NCBI GenBank assembly: GCA_036365455.1
Contig: JAWQUS010000030.1
Coordinates: forward strand, 1,922,001 to 1,986,000
DNA: 64,000 nucleotides
Source: Macrosoma leucophasiata
Lineage: Eukaryota; Arthropoda; Insecta; Lepidoptera; Hedylidae
Direction: 5' to 3'
Shown: piece by piece, positions 51,545 to 60,779 of the stretch
Layout: each line of letters opens with the position of its first letter
How positions within the stretch are numbered: the stretch's first letter is position 1
The notes under the pieces: generated by a model
What the model was told of the DNA's origin: nothing
Databases searched by the model: none
Seen by the model: the letters and a program-made list of their open reading frames with translations, nothing else
Made by a program: the position numbers and the translations under genes

Positions 51545-52010
51545 CATATAGGGTTGCCAGGTTGTTAAAGTAATAACCGGACAGATTAGGTAGTTTGGCC
51601 GGACATTTGGGTAAATATGCCGGACACCCGTGACAGAATCGTTTGGTAGTGCTCGGCGCTCGCTACTTTGCGGAATGCAAAAAGCTTAATAAAACTAATA
51701 TACTTGCCGTTAAATGGTAGTGTCCAGCAATATCGTGTTCCTGTCAGGTGGTAATATACGGCCCTGTAATTTCCGGCACAGAGGCATAACACCTTAGGCC
51801 TCAGGAATGGTAACGCATCTACATTTTGACCTTGGTCTTTGTGTGGGTGTCTATAGGCTGCAGTCATCACTTAACATCAATATGAACAGCAAGCTTGTTT
51901 GCCATTTCAATAACATAAAAAAAGCCGTAGATCGTTAATTTTGACCGGACACGGAATCAAAAAGCCTAACTATGTCTGGCTTAATCCTGAAGCGTGGCAA
52001 CCCCAGATAC
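51545..52010 (+). mobile_element. 'gggttgccagg..ccggac' repeat interrupted by SINE-D
   Basis: Starts 'agggttgccaggttgttaaa' with several 'ccggaca' motifs and ends 'gtggcaacccca', so the ends are inverted over about 10 bp. A SINE-D (51680-51920) lies inside. Confidence 0.5.
51680..51920 (+). mobile_element. SINE-D
   Basis: Lacks the first ~50 bp; 'atatacttgccgttaaatgg' to 'tcaatatgaacagcaagctt' plus A tail. Confidence 0.7.
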
Positions 52011-52219
52011 ACAAAGTAGCTTATATAGTGCCTGTATAACTTTTTTAGGACGAAGAAGATCTGGATACGTGCGGCCTTTGATGTAAGATCTCCAGACAGG
52101 CGGTGAAGGTTAACTTATGATCATCCAAACGAAAACGAGCTACATGCCCACATAATTGCTCATTCTTGCGGCTTTAAATAGTTTAAAGGTAAGTAATTTG
52201 GCACAAAGAAAAGTCTTGA

Positions 52220-52420
52220 AAGTAACTTCACGCCTTCAATCTCCGAAGGGGTGGGCAAAGGTAAATTTATGCATTCAAACATACATACAAAACACCCTCA
52301 ATTCGCCGGCTACGTTTTAGCCCAACAGGTGACGAGCCTGTTGACATCTCTGGGCGCATTACCAATCTCCGAGGTACTAGGCAACTGCCAGAACATGGGA
52401 AAATCCCACTAAAGCACCAG
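52220..52420 (-). mobile_element. SINE-E, head-truncated
   Basis: Tail 'taacttcacgccttcaatct' 'ccgaaggggtgggcaaagg' through to 'gggaaaatcccactaaagca'; the tRNA head is missing. Confidence 0.6.
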
Positions 52421-52477
52421 ATTGGATGGCAATGTTGATTCTCTGACCTAAAAATAGGCCAGCACTCTCTTCTTCTC

Positions 52478-52570
52478 TTGGTCTTTGTGTGGGTGTCTAT
52501 AAGCTGCAGTCATCACTTAACATCAATGTGAACTGCATCCGTGTTTGCCACTGCCATCACACAAAAAAAA
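52478..52570 (+). mobile_element. SINE-D 3' end
   Basis: 'ttggtctttgtgtgggtgtc' to 'gtgtttgccactgccatcac' plus A tail. Confidence 0.65.
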
Positions 52571-52838
52571 CTCTAACTAAGGAATTGCACGGGACGAAAA
52601 TGGGTTACAAATTATTCCATAATTCAATGTAGAGCAATGTTTTAGTTTTATTACATTAATTATTCTGTTCAGAATGTGACCTGTTGATCTGACACAGAAA
52701 CTCAGCGATTGCGTCGTGACCACTTCTGGTTGTAAACTCTTCATTAACTATGCTTTGCTTTTTTACTTTATACAGGCAACCACAGGGCTCGTGATCTACG
52801 AATATGTTGACGGCAAGTTTTTTTTAATGCAGTCAATG

Positions 52839-52917
52839 AAAATGGCGGATGATTCTTGCATAAAATGGCGGATGATTCTTGCATAAAATGGCGGATGATT
52901 CTTGCATAAAATGGCGG
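52839..52917 (+). repeat. 23-bp tandem repeat, 3.4 units
   Basis: Unit 'aaaatggcggatgattcttg' plus cat at 52839, 52862, 52885 and a partial at 52908. Confidence 0.9.
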
Positions 52918-52994
52918 ACATAATATAGATTTTATACAACGTGTAACAAAAAATCGATAACTGAATCGATTTTAGAAATTTTTAATTTAGTTGA

Positions 52995-53215
52995 TATTTT
53001 AAACCACCTATAAGGCCTCCGAAAAGATTTAACGACTGCTATTTATCGATAGCTACCGAGACCGACGGTTAAACGTGCCCTCCGAAGCACGAAAACGCGC
53101 ATTATAATTTTGCCACTAGCGGTCACCCATCACACACCCGACCGCGCCCCCTGAATAGTACTAGTACGGCATCATACTAGCCGCAGGGCCGTGCGCGCTT
53201 CTTGTTCTGAATTGT
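52995..53215 (+). mobile_element. Repeat Z, 3' half
   Basis: 'aaggcctccgaaaagattta' 'acgactgctatttatcgata' to 'gccgtgcgcgcttcttgttc', matching 8030-8220. Confidence 0.6.
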
Positions 53216-53400
53216 TAGTGTATTGTAGAAATTATTCTCATTACACGCAGAAGGTCATCTGTTCATCTGACCCGCGCTGCTGACCTGTTGATGTGACACA
53301 GTTACCCAGCGATGGCTTCGTGCCCACTTCTGATTGTTTTCAGTTCATTAACTAAGCTTTCCTTTTTTTACGTGATACAGGCAGAGTCAGCGGGTCTCTG

Positions 53401-53910
53401 TTGATAGTTTTTTATTAGCTATAAATTTGTTTTTGCATTCTGTCTGTTCCGCTTCAAGGCTCAACTGGTGCTTGCAAAAAATATCTACTGATGGACGGTA
53501 AGCTGAAAGACCATAACTCGCCATGTTTAGCAGTCGTCGGTTTTGTTGGCTACTTCGATTCTCATATATCTCATCGAAAATGAGAAGATCCTTATTTCCG
53601 AGTTAATTTTGTAGGTCAGCTCCGTTGTCTCCATTACCTTCTACAAATCCTTGAGCCTTGACACATAGAATGACAAATCAGCAATGGTAAATTAAATATC
53701 ACACTGGCCTGCACCTTCGGCTTGGGACACTGTGTGTAAGTCATAAGTCCAATTGTGGTACTACTCTGACCCTTCATGTTTTGTGTTTTATGCCGTACCA
53801 GGCTTATCACATTAAAAAATGACAGTTTTCAAATAGTCGTAGATTATGGTAGCGTTTAGAAATAGTAATAAATCATATTATTCTGTTTAACTGTGTCCTA
53901 ATAAAGGGTT
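53401..53910. other. No recognised feature
   Basis: Nothing recognised. Confidence 0.4.
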
Positions 53911-54057
53911 CGGAAACGCGGTCGTCCAAAAGAAACGTGGCGTCGTTCCATTGTTGCGGAAGCGAAAGGCATCAGAAAGTCGTGGAGTGCAATAAATTAC
54001 GAAGCCCAAGATCGAACGACATGGAGAAATGCTATGGGCGTCCTTTGTCCAATCTAG
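53911..54057 (+). pseudogene. RTE-type reverse transcriptase C-terminal remnant
   Basis: A 48-codon frame RKRGRPKETWRRSIVAEAKG ... SWSAINYEAQDRTTWRNAMG ending in a TAG at 54055. This is the RTE signature (RGRP.ETWRR ... A.DR..WR). Third RTE-like family in the window. Confidence 0.75.
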
Positions 54058-54114
54058 GGCACTTAGGACATTAAGTCAAGTAAGTCAATACAGGGTTAGC
54101 CTTTATATATATAA

Positions 54115-54310
54115 AACACTCTAAATTTTATCTTAATCAAACATCGAGATCGCAAACTTTTTTTTTATAAGAACTTAAATAAAAATTACGCTGCTATCCC
54201 TAAGGTAATTTATTCTTTTAATCAAAATTATTGGATCAATTAATCACTTATTTATAAAAAAAGTTTATAAATTTTTTTTATCACCCCAACAAAATAAAAT
54301 AAATATACTT
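54115..54310 (-). pseudogene. rrnL: Nuclear mitochondrial insertion: large-subunit (16S) rRNA fragment
   Basis: On the plus strand 'aatcaaacatcgagatcgca' 'aac...' and 'aaaattacgctgctatccct' 'aaggtaattta' are the complement of the peptidyl-transferase region of insect mitochondrial 16S rRNA, where the conserved sense sequence is 'ttagggataacagcgtaa'. One base in that normally invariant motif differs (gctgCtatccc). The following 'cttttaatcaaaattattgg' 'atcaatta' and 'tttttatcaccccaacaaaa' fit the same rRNA. Only about 200 bp is present, in a nuclear repeat landscape. It would not produce a working rRNA. Confidence 0.85.
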
Positions 54311-54431
54311 ATTTCAGAGATATTTTTACTGTAAGCTAGAGGTCCAGTATTGGAGCTCGATTCGTTCACGTTCACGCCAAATCCCAGTGTCCACTATCAA
54401 AGAGTATACAAATACTATGTCCACTATCGTC

Positions 54432-54640
54432 ACACCGCGGACACTCCGCCAAAATTCCATACAAACGCTTAATTTGGTTTCTATCCATCAGTGACGTGTA
54501 TTTACACGCGCACCTGTGTGCGTACCACGTACAAAATACCAACCGTCGCCCATAAGAGAGGAAGGGGTTGTGTATGTGTGCAAATCGGGCGGGATGTCGA
54601 AGTGTCCATTCTATACGTAGTAATATTACATATTCTCTGC
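54432..54640 (+). repeat. Unnamed repeat X, copy 2
   Basis: 'caccgcggacactccgccaa' to 'gtagtaatattacatattct'. Directly followed by SINE-D sequence. Confidence 0.65.
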
Positions 54641-54644
54641 TATC

Positions 54645-55030
54645 GTGTTCCAATTAGATGACAATTTATGGCTTCGTATTTTCTACCACAGATGAAAAAC
54701 AACTTAAGCATCAGAGGTGGCAATGCATATGCATATGCCTTCGTATTTTCTACCACAGATGAAAAACAACTTATGCATCAGAGGTGGCAACGCATTTGCA
54801 TATGCCTTCGTATTTTCTACCACAGATGAAAAACAACTTAAGCATCAGAGGTGGCAACGCATTTGCATATGCCTTCGTATTTTTTACCATAGATGAAAAA
54901 CAACTTAAGCGTCAGAGGTGTCATATGCACGCATATGCATTAAACCTCTGGCATCATGTCAATATCTTTAGGCATCAGTAATCACTTACTATCAATGTGA
55001 ACTTCATGCTTGTTTGCCACATCCGTTACT
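54645..55030 (+). mobile_element. SINE-D with an internal 67-bp tandem expansion
   Basis: Starts 'atcgtgttccaattagatga' and ends 'cactatcaatgtgaactt'-like sequence ('ttactatcaatgtgaacttc' 'atgcttgtttgccac'). Between about 54669 and 54935 a 67-bp unit ('atgccttcgtattttctacc' 'acagatgaaaaacaacttaa' 'gcatcagaggtggcaacgca' 'tttgcat') is repeated about four times with few changes. Confidence 0.8.
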
Positions 55031-55229
55031 AAGTAATGAATATATTTAAAAAACGTAGTAAGAACTTATCAGTCTGTAACAGTGTTCCTCAATAATTAAA
55101 TAGCCTTTCTTGCAGCGAACTACATTTACCGTGTAAATGATTAAAAGAAAATGTAAAATGGAGTCTATTTCTGAATAAACGAGTTTCTCTTGAGACCTGA
55201 ACGGATTTAGCTATTCGCACCCATTAAGC
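55031..55229. other. No recognised feature
   Basis: No repeat partner seen. Confidence 0.35.
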
Positions 55230-55905
55230 GGAGCGTCTTTTTATAAAAGTACCAATGCATTAAACATTAACTCCGTCAGGGAACAAAAAACTTTCATCAA
55301 GTAACATAGTGTTTTTTTTTATATGTTATGAAGATGGCAAACAAGCATGCAGTTCACATTGATGTTATGCGATGACTGCAGCCTATAGACACTAACACTA
55401 AGACCAGAGGTCAAAATGCAGATGTGTTGCCACCCCTGAGACGTTAGTTATTATGTCTCTGTGATAGTTATTACGGGGCCATACATTACCATCTAACCGG
55501 AACACGATAGTGCTGAACACTACCATTTAGCGGCAGATAAATTAGGTAATGCGGTGGTGCCTACGCCCTCGAGCTCCTACACTAGAACTCTGTCACCAGT
55601 AAGAAAAGTGGTAAAAATGGCCCACTGCCCCAGTTACGATATATTGCGGATATTGATGTCAGGATAACTGCATCTTTTTTATAAAATCTTGGTGTGAGAG
55701 ACAAATAAATCGATTTTTATTTTATTATTATTATATTATAAATATGCCAAAGCGTAAAACATTAAGCTCTGTGTAATAAAAAACTTTCATCAAGTTACAT
55801 AGTGGTGAAAATGGACCGCTGCCCCAGTTTCGTTATATTGCGGATATTGAACATTTTGAAAACGATATCAGGATAACTGCAAGATGTGAAAGCATTGCGA
55901 TTTTA
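55230..55905. repeat. Local duplication providing an empty site for SINE-D
   Basis: 55235-55311 plus 55604-55690 resembles 55745-55905 ('aaaaaactttcatcaagtaa' 'catagtg' ... 'cactgccccagttacgatat' versus 'aaaaaactttcatcaagtta' 'catagtg' 'gtgaaaatgg' 'ccgctgccccagtttcgtta'). A third, weaker relative lies at 56620-56720. The second copy lacks the SINE-D. Confidence 0.7.
55312..55603 (-). mobile_element. SINE-D, full length
   Basis: T-rich end at 55312, then the body in reverse to 'ctgtcaccagtaagaaa'. Absent from the paralogous segment at 55745-55905. Confidence 0.8.
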
Positions 55906-56023
55906 TCAGTATCGACTTTTCGTAAGATTGTTAACAAGACTAGTAAATGTTTTTATATTATTTCGCATTAACACATGCTTGTGAAATATATTTTATTTTA
56001 AAGAAAAATGGAAAGAAAAATTT

Positions 56024-56099
56024 GACTTCAGGCGAGACTCGAACTCGCGGCCTACTGGGAATCTAGTCCAGCCGCTCTTCCAATTGAGCTACTGAAGTC
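56024..56099 (-). tRNA. tRNA-like gene in tRB dimer, left arm
   Basis: Same body as 46876 with a few substitutions; boxes A and B intact. Confidence 0.5.
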
Positions 56100-56222
56100 C
56101 TGCCCGATTTGTCAAATCTTTCCTTCACATTTATTGCTACCATAAACCATAAAGCTACTCTATTTTCTGCTACCATAAAGCAATGCAATAAATGTGAAGG
56201 AAAGATTTGACAAATCGGGCAG

Positions 56223-56298
56223 GACTTCAGTAGCTCAATTGGAAGAGCGGCTGGACTAGATTCCCAGTAGGCCGCGAGTTCGAGACTCGCCTGAAGTC
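56223..56298 (+). tRNA. tRNA-like gene in tRB dimer, right arm
   Basis: Reverse-complement partner of 56024-56099, carrying the same substitutions. Confidence 0.5.
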
Positions 56299-56354
56299 AA
56301 ATTTTTCTTTCCATTTTTCTTTAAAATAAAATAAGACTAGTAAACACTCGAAAT

Positions 56355-56606
56355 GTGAACGGATGACTAAACAGATATACAATGCGAATGTGGATGGTTG
56401 CAGAGGCCCAGGAAGACCAAGACTGACCTACCATGACGAAATAGGTCAAGTTCTGTCTGATGGTGGGGTCAAAAGTCTTAGAAATCTGCATGCATGTATG
56501 AAGAGAATTATGAAGGTAGACGAGGCACGAGAGGTTTGTACCGGGATATCTGGCGCTCTACACTCTCTGCCTACCCCGTTAGACCTGGCGTGAAAATACA
56601 TACAAA
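56355..56606 (+). mobile_element. RTE-type LINE 3' end, second copy
   Basis: Open frame MTKQIYNANVDGCRGPGRPR..., then ..CMKRIMKVDEAREVC.., followed by 'ctctgcctaccccgttagac' and a decayed (CATA)n tail. It keeps the base lost in the 13588 copy and so is in frame farther. Lies directly beside the tRB dimer. Confidence 0.75.
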
Positions 56607-57107
56607 CGATGATCAAACTGAACAGCTGTCATTATTGTATTGCAGACATTGAATATTGTTTTAACTTATAAATGATGTGCAGATCACTGCAAGATATGAA
56701 GAGCGTATTACTATTTGTTGGTTTTTGTAAAGAATTTAGAAATAATGAAATCGCTTTTAGCCTGTTGATTTTGACTCAAGAACCAGTGCTAGCGATAGTG
56801 GACTAGCACTCGCCTGGCCGTTGCAAGTCAATAACTGTAATATACTTATGCGCAAAGCTGAATTTTCTACGAAGAATCAAAATCCAATAGAAAATCACAG
56901 CAAAAAGAGTTTTGTGTTTGTGTAAATTATTTTGAACGAAACTTTGAAAAGTAACAACGAACGTTCGATGGCTTAGTGAAAGCAAATGTGTACGTGTTGT
57001 GTGCGAACATAAGCACCCACGACACAGGTTTATACACAGCGTGGGCCTGCGAGTGTAAGCATTATTATGTTTATTTTATCTTCCTTAACTCTGTAAAGTA
57101 CAAAGTA
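56607..57107. other. Mostly unrecognised; SINE-F remnant at 57000-57062
   Basis: 57000-57062 matches a SINE-F 3' part ('acccacgacacaggtttata' ... 'gcgagtgtaagc'). 56620-56720 is a weak third copy of the 55850 duplication. Confidence 0.4.
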
Positions 57108-57580
57108 CAGTACGCAGCAATATATATTGCACATTGAGCTTAGGAGAGTAATTCGGATAATTTCGGCTCTATAGAGCGTTATCTCTTTTGCACACAACCT
57201 ACCTGACGTTTGTTGACAATTATGTTTTCACCAATATCGGGCTATTACCTAGTACTTACAGTGCTCAACAATAAATATTGCACATCGACCTAAGGAAGCA
57301 GACTTCGGCTAGTTTCGGGTCTGTAGAGCGTTATCTCTTTTGTACTGTACCTATTTGACGTTTGTCGACCATTTTGATCAAGTTTTGACCAATACCGGAC
57401 TGTCAGTGCTAACGTAGACCGTGTGCAACGGAGATAACGCTCTAGGAAGTCGAAACGAGCCGATCGTCTCTTTCGCAGGCTCGATGTGCAATATTTACTG
57501 TTGAGTACTGTACGTATGCAGTGTGCAACAGAGATAACGCTCTACGAAGTCGAAACTAGCCGATTGTCTCTTTCCTATTT
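57108..57580. mobile_element. Outer MITE (Tc1/mariner-type ends), split by an identical-family MITE
   Basis: Left end 'cagtacgcagcaatatatat' 'tgcacattgagct' after a TA. The second part resumes at 57511 ('tacgtatgcagtgtgcaaca' 'gagataacgctctacgaagt') and stops near 57580 with most of the right end missing. The interior is palindromic in character ('tagagcgttatctctttt' / 'gagataacgctcta'). Confidence 0.7.
57259..57510. mobile_element. Inner MITE, 252 bp, TA duplication
   Basis: Ends 'cagtgctcaacaataaatat' 'tgcacatcga' and, inverted, 'cagtactcaacagtaaatat' 'tgcacatcga'. TA at 57257-57258 and 57511-57512. Intact non-autonomous element; a third copy lies at 59183-59430. Confidence 0.85.
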
Positions 57581-57589
57581 ACTATACCT

Positions 57590-58314
57590 CCTCTATACTA
57601 TATCTCTTGGTGGTTAATGTAATACATATTTATATCTAATCTCTTTCTCTGTTTTGACGCTATATCAGAAAATATTCAGGTCATATTATAAAGACATAAA
57701 TGGAAGTAGGTCGAGCAACTGTAATAATGTTTAATAATATCACATCATTTATCTTTGCCGTGATGAAATAAAGATTTAGCTTTTCCCTTTCCCAGTTCGT
57801 CTGCCTATTGGCTTTATGGCTTTTCTGTTTCTTCTATCACTCTTAGTTTTGCGCGTCGTTAAGTATATTAATTACCAAAAGTTAATACTTATAGGAGTAA
57901 TTTCGAGATGGAAGGACGGAAAAGAAAATGTTATACCTTATATTAATTAAGCCAATATCCTCAAATAAGTCAGTAATTTGGAAGAGTAACTCCAATACAA
58001 GCTATGACAAAAAAAGTGGCCAATTGTGATTCGGACTGCCATGAAGGGTTTTGTAAGTTAATCGAGAGTTTTATCTGCCGTTTTTGAAAATAATTCAAAT
58101 CTCAAAAACTGCAAAAAGTTTCTCATTCAAACTAAATTTCGATGAAAGTTTTCATTTAAAACTGTACTTATAGAGCGTAATTTATTTATACTTTTACTAC
58201 CTTATAACAAAATTTAAAGGAGGGATGCATTTTTTACCACTTTCAAAGTGTCTATCTTAGAAATAAAGATGTTTCTTACAACCTCAGCGTAATTTTAAAG
58301 ATCTGTCTTCGAGT
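57590..58314. other. No recognised feature
   Basis: Nothing recognised. Confidence 0.4.
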
Positions 58315-58535
58315 ATAGACACCCAGTTGATAAAAAAAATAGTTTCAGTTTCAAGAATGTAGAGCCGTTGCCACTCGTGAGGCCTAAGGAGTTGTTTCGA
58401 AAATTACAGGGCCGTACATTACCACCTGACTGGAATACAATAGCCCTGAACAATATCATTTAGAGGCAAGTAGATTAAGTAATGCGGTGGTGACTACGCC
58501 TGCGAGCTCCGTCACTGGAGCTCTACCACCAGTAA
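58315..58535 (-). mobile_element. SINE-D inserted in an RTE LINE fragment
   Basis: Minus strand from 'gagccgttgccactcgtgag' to 'ctctaccaccagtaa', where it joins RTE coding sequence. Confidence 0.7.
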
Positions 58536-58606
58536 TCTGTTTAGTCATTCGCTTATTCGATATTCTTTCTAGATGCCCGAACGATCGGAGCATGTCTTTT
58601 TTCATT
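58536..58606 (-). mobile_element. RTE LINE coding fragment
   Basis: Minus strand encodes DMLRSFGHLERISNKRMTKQ, which lies just upstream of the coding part preserved at 13588 and 56363. Truncated by SINE-D at one side. Confidence 0.65.
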
Positions 58607-59160
58607 TTTAGGGTTACGTACCTTAAAAGGAAAAAAGGAACCCTTATAGGATCACTCGTGCGTCTGTCTGTCTGTCTGTCTGTCCGTCTGTCACAGCCAA
58701 TTTGCTCCGAAACTACTCGACCGATTGAGTTGAAATTTGATGAATATATGTAAATTGGTGACCCAAAGATGAACACGTCAAGTAAAATAATAAATTTTAA
58801 ACAGGGGGGCTACTTTCGGGGGGTCAATCAGAAAGTTAAAAAAAAAAGTGTCGTGTGACATATCAAATGAAAGAGGTTGTTGTCAGCATCTCAGATATAT
58901 TATTTTTATAATCTTTGCATAAACCATAAACAAAATTGAAGTTATTTAAGAAAAACGACGAAAATTGACCATTCCCCCCCCTATCTCCGAAACTACTGTG
59001 CTTAAAATTTTGGAAAAAATGTGGAATTTTTTTTTGCCTATAGATTACTGGAAAACCTATAAGAAGTTTGAGTATGCAAATTAAATCGAAAATTCCTAAT
59101 AATATCACCCCCCCTGCCGGTACCACCGTAACCGCTATGTCCCTGCATTTTAAATCTGTA
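58607..59160 (+). mobile_element. 'agggttacgtacc' lepidopteran dispersed repeat
   Basis: 'ttagggttacgtaccttaaa', 'ggaacccttataggatcact', (CTGT)n, 'ccgaaactactcgaccgatt', 'gaaagaggttgttgtcagca' and a C-rich 'accattccccccc' segment. Non-coding; class unknown. Confidence 0.55.
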
Positions 59161-59182
59161 ATATTTTTTAAAATATATCTAT

Positions 59183-59430
59183 AGTACTCAACAATAAATA
59201 TTGCACATCGAGCCTAGGAAGGAGACTTCGGCTTATTTCGGGTCTGTAGAGCGTTATCTCTTTCGCACCGTACCTATTTGACGTTTGTCGATCATTTTGA
59301 TCAAGTTTTGACCAATATCGGACAGTCTGTGCTTAAGTAGGCAGTTTGCAACAGAGATAACGCTCTACGAAGTCGAAACGAGCCTATCGTCTATTTCGCA
59401 GGCTCGGTGTGCAATATTAATGTTGTAACT
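59183..59430. mobile_element. MITE of the 57259 family, third copy
   Basis: 'agtactcaacaataaatatt' 'gcacatcgagcctagga' at the left and 'gcaggctcggtgtgcaatat' 'taatgttg' at the right. Ends more decayed than the 57259 copy. Confidence 0.75.
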
Positions 59431-60189
59431 ACGTCTGTAAAATGTGTGTATCTTTTGACGTAAATAAACTATTATCTCATCTTATTATTTGTTGAGTATT
59501 GTATCTTATTTTAATTTTCAAAAGGTAACGCAGTGGTTAAGTTCTGTTACTCTGAACTCTAAGGTTTAAGGCTGAACGTTTTTTTTTGCGTTCATTACAT
59601 TGGTTGTAAATCAACCAATTCTCAGAGCAAATCTTGTGTTTCTTGTCAGCGTTGTTGTTTTAAAACGTTATAAAATTAACGGAACTATTTTTCACACTGC
59701 TCATGGAACGCGATGAGCGTAAATATTTAAAAGTACATTATCATCACCCTGTACAATAACTCTGTCGGTCAAATTTAGATTTCAAACACGGTCAATATTA
59801 TTAAATCATCGAGACTTCTAGAAAATAAAAATCAAATATTTGTGAAGGCGTAGAGTGGCAGAAGCCAGAGCTTCATTCAAATAAACGGTTATAAACAATT
59901 GGTACTAAGAATATCGGCAATCAGTGTCAGTATATTTACAGTTGATCCTTGTAATTGGTACGCTAGTATATCAAAATGTTGGTAATTTAACAAATAGATG
60001 GTTAATCTCAAGTTAGTTCGTCTTTAGAAAAATATCGAAACTGCAGCAATGTTTTCATTTTCAAGTCTTAGCTGACCCTTTGAGTTATATTAGTAAAATG
60101 CTGTGCAATGGTATATGTAATATAATAAATTCTTGATTAGGCGACATTAATTACCAACCACGGGGCTGGCATAGTCGAACGATGACTCA
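59431..60189. other. No recognised feature
   Basis: AT-rich; nothing recognised. Confidence 0.4.
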
Positions 60190-60310
60190 AAGTCCCTAAT
60201 TAAATAACAGACATGTAGCAGCGTGGTGGCGTAAGGTCCAGACCTCCCCCCAAAAAGGGGAGAGACTCGTGCCCAGCAGTGGGCCGTATAATGGGTTGAA
60301 ATTATTATTA
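60190..60310 (-). mobile_element. Repeat Z, 5' part
   Basis: Inverted match to 7870-7970 ('caaaaaggggagagactcgt' 'gcccagcagtgggccgtata'). Confidence 0.6.
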
Positions 60311-60324
60311 TTACTATATGTAAT

Positions 60325-60450
60325 AGGCGTAGCCTGTAAACATTTACATGAAACTAAAGATTTTAATGTAGACGCATTGCCACGCGTCACAGATACTGAA
60401 CAATATTATTGTGAAATGCTGCGCGGATAAAGTCGCGAGCACAGCTAGTC
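60325..60450 (-). mobile_element. SINE-D scrap and 'cccgcgac' repeat end
   Basis: 60325-60400 resembles an inverted SINE-D middle. 60415-60450 ('gcgcggataaagtcgcgagc' 'acagctagt') is the end of a 'cccgcgacttcgtc' element. Confidence 0.45.
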
Positions 60451-60777
60451 TAAATTAAATACGTTTGTGTAAAACGCATTCAACTGTGTTTCAAAGTTTT
60501 GAAGCAGTACTTGAAGTAAATAACTTATTTCCCGCTAAATCGATTTTGTCGAAACAAGTTTTGACAACGCTCCTAATTAGGATATGTAATCCACTGAATT
60601 AAACTACCACTAAACTAAGTTATAATGTACCAGACAGACAAACAGACAGAGAGATAGACTATAGACAAATATTCCAAAATTTGTTTTATTTTTGTTACTT
60701 TTCTTTAAACGGCTTCTATCAGTTTTTTGAAAAAATATTTAATGTACAGGCACTCGATTTTTACTGTCTTATTATAA
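60451..60777. other. No recognised feature
   Basis: A (CAGA)n stretch at 60631-60650; otherwise nothing recognised. Confidence 0.35.
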
Positions 60778-60779
60778 TA

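Larger units (their letters stand above)
52677..53400. repeat. Diverged direct duplication (about 120 bp)
   Basis: 52677-52795 ('gacctgttgatctgacacag' ... 'cttcattaactatgctttgc') recurs at 53281-53400 ('gacctgttgatgtgacacag' ... 'gttcattaactaagctttcc'). Confidence 0.6.
55936..56344. mobile_element. tRB inverted dimer with 12-bp target duplication
   Basis: Insert 55948-56332 between 'aagactagtaaa' (55936-55947 and 56333-56344). One minus and one plus unit meet head-to-head through a spacer 'ctaccataaaccataaagct' 'actctattttctgctaccat'. The right end is the tail 'aaaataaaat'; the left end extends beyond the inverted tail into 'tattatttcgcattaacac', as in the six-unit array. Matching substitutions occur in both arms ('cgcggcct' / 'aggccgcg'; 'gagactcg' / 'cgagtctc'-type pairing). 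Confidence 0.9.
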
